Shown here piece by piece: positions 4,399 to 5,156 of a stretch of 5,156 nt of DNA. The notes beneath the pieces were generated by a model, which had not been told where the DNA came from, did not search any database, and was given only the letters and a program-made list of their open reading frames with translations. Made by a program: the position numbers and the translations under genes. Positions within the stretch are counted from its first letter, which is position 1, and each line of letters begins with the position of its first letter. The stretch lies in NCBI GenBank assembly GCA_026983895.1, contig JALSTF010000020.1, positions 1 through 5,156 of the forward strand, in the 5' to 3' direction. Source of the DNA: Sulfurovum sp. GTDB lineage: Bacteria; Campylobacterota; Campylobacteria; Campylobacterales; Sulfurovaceae.

Positions 4399-5156
4399 TC
4401 ACTCCGGCGGAAGGCCGAATTTACTGTGTAAAAGACTGCGTTTTTTAAGTGATGCGCTTGCCGTAGTGACGGGTACATTCTGTGTTGCAGCAAGCGGTGC
4501 ATAATCCTCTTCGTCCACATCGCCGTTGAGTACCCAGCGGAAGGTTCTGACGTGTTTGCCATCCATACCGAGCGTGAGGTTTTGCAATTCACTGTAGCTG
4601 TATGCCTGATGGTTGTCCACATCGACAAGTGTCAGATTGTTTTTAAAACCCTGATCGGAAGAGACTTTTTCTATATATCTGGAGTCTCCCTCTTTTTTCA
4701 GAACATCACGCAAGTCTGCTACTTCTATCTTCAGTGAGGCATCGGCGAGATCAGCCAGTGCAGGGTCTACTCTCTCATTTTTGACGAGGAAGGTCCATAC
4801 TTCTTTTCTGGGTATACCTTCATACTTTCGGTAGTCCGAATAGTACTCCCCCTCATTGTCGATCTTTTTGTTGACAAAACGTACCTGGAAAGTCGCTTTC
4901 CCGTAACTGCTGATGTCGTGGCGGTCTTTGGCATCGCTGCTATCATCAAGCTCGCCGAAAACACCGGCTGTGTTATGGGCATATTTGGTTCCGTTCGCTG
5001 TCTCAGCTACAGCCATGGTACGCAGGTACCAGCCTGCTTTTTGGGCAACCGGTGCGGGTGTTCCTTCGTCTGGATTACCTTCGTCTGAATTCCCTTTATC
5101 TGGATTTCCTTCATCGGGTTTACCTGTTTTCGGATTGTCGCCCGGCTGGTGTGTCG
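4399..5156 (-). CDS. Unrecognised protein, C-terminal part (5' end outside window)
   Basis: The reading frame is open from the window edge to a TGA at 4401-4399, giving about 251 visible residues. An internal ATG at 5016 is not the start, because coding sequence with clear repeat structure continues upstream. The visible part begins with a flexible, acidic, Gly/Pro/Asn-rich linker containing four pentapeptide units. A folded, charged, mainly beta-like domain follows (AGWYLRTMA ... TFQVRFVNK ... EVWTFLVKN ... LTLVDVDN ... FRWVLNGDV). The C-terminus has a Ser/Thr/Ala-rich stretch (VPVTTASASL) and ends KFGLPPE. No cysteines or membrane segments are seen. I do not recognise the family. The linker suggests an extracytoplasmic or multidomain protein, but its signal region is not visible. 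The kinase-like gene starts 78 bp downstream on the same strand with no clear promoter between, so co-transcription is possible. Confidence 0.8.
   Translation of the reverse strand, partial: THQPGDNPKTGKPDEGNPDKGNSDEGNPDEGTPAPVAQKAGWYLRTMAVAETANGTKYAHNTAGVFGELDDSSDAKDRHDISSYGKATFQVRFVNKKIDNEGEYYSDYRKYEGIPRKEVWTFLVKNERVDPALADLADASLKIEVADLRDVLKKEGDSRYIEKVSSDQGFKNNLTLVDVDNHQAYSYSELQNLTLGMDGKHVRTFRWVLNGDVDEEDYAPLAATQNVPVTTASASLKKRSLLHSKFGLPPE
5062..5121 (-). repeat. Four 15-bp tandem units encoding a pentapeptide linker
   Basis: On the minus strand four in-frame 15-bp units encode KPDEG, NPDKG, NSDEG and NPDEG. A more diverged N-P-K-T-G unit lies just before them. The units differ mostly by single bases, consistent with slippage expansion followed by drift. 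They form a hydrophilic spacer before the folded C-terminal domain. Confidence 0.85.

Noticed and set aside
4388..4400. GATAC-GCA-GTATC hairpin overlapping the stop of the unrecognised protein
   Set aside because: The 5-bp stem has no T-run after it on the minus strand (TCTCTTCC follows), so it is too weak to call a terminator.
4317..4628. Minus-strand 103-codon ORF overlapping the end of the unrecognised gene
   Set aside because: It lies in another frame of a longer, better supported coding region and has His/Arg/Ser-rich composition typical of a shadow.
5014..5016. ATG at 5016 as the start of the right-hand gene
   Set aside because: The same frame stays open to the window edge with clear in-frame pentapeptide repeats, so this is an internal methionine.

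Overview
The window reads as one minus-strand gene array from a bacterium of intermediate GC content. Tightly packed operon genes are interrupted by a palindromic-repeat system and its transposase. The repeat-rich surface protein, the extended -10 promoters and a 9-G tract fit a sulfur-oxidising Campylobacterota relative (Sulfurovum/Sulfurimonas type). That placement is inference from style, not from a marker gene.

Layout in transcription order (right to left). A partial gene (4399-5156) encodes the C-terminal part of an unrecognised protein, with a four-unit pentapeptide linker (K/N-P/S-D-E/K-G) at the window edge. Next, 78 bp downstream, is an HPr-kinase-like P-loop ATPase (3457-4320). Then comes a ~105-bp palindromic repeat element (copy C, 3354-3460). 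It is followed by a secreted 749-residue protein with thrombospondin type 3-like calcium-binding repeats (1066-3315). A second full repeat element (copy B, 953-1063) precedes a REP-associated tyrosine transposase (RayT/Y1_Tnp, 398-922). A solo repeat end (copy A, 378-401) then leads to a PqqD-family peptide-recognition protein (10-291). A further gene, translationally coupled to pqqD, begins at 13 and leaves the window.

HPr-kinase-like ATPases and PqqD/RRE proteins are known partners in RiPP clusters, notably lasso peptide clusters, where the PqqD-like protein binds the precursor leader and the gene after it is often the B2 leader peptidase. The two are separated here by about 3.2 kb of repeat-bounded DNA. 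The simplest reading is that RayT-associated repeats carrying a surface-protein gene were inserted into, or accumulated inside, a former HprK-PqqD-X operon.

The most striking feature is how regularly the repeats punctuate the genes. The conserved outer end (GTAGGTTTGG on the minus strand) supplies the TAG stop codon of both the ATPase and the transposase, and lies 2 bp beyond the stop of the surface protein. At the other end of both full copies, a hairpin arm carrying TTGGCA sits upstream of a perfect TATAAT for the next gene. The 7-bp hairpins show compensatory changes between copies, so the fold appears to be conserved. Copy C also carries a G9 tract just upstream of the surface-protein promoter, a candidate phase-variation switch. 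No intergenic stretch exceeds 300 bp, and no tRNA, rRNA or CRISPR was seen.
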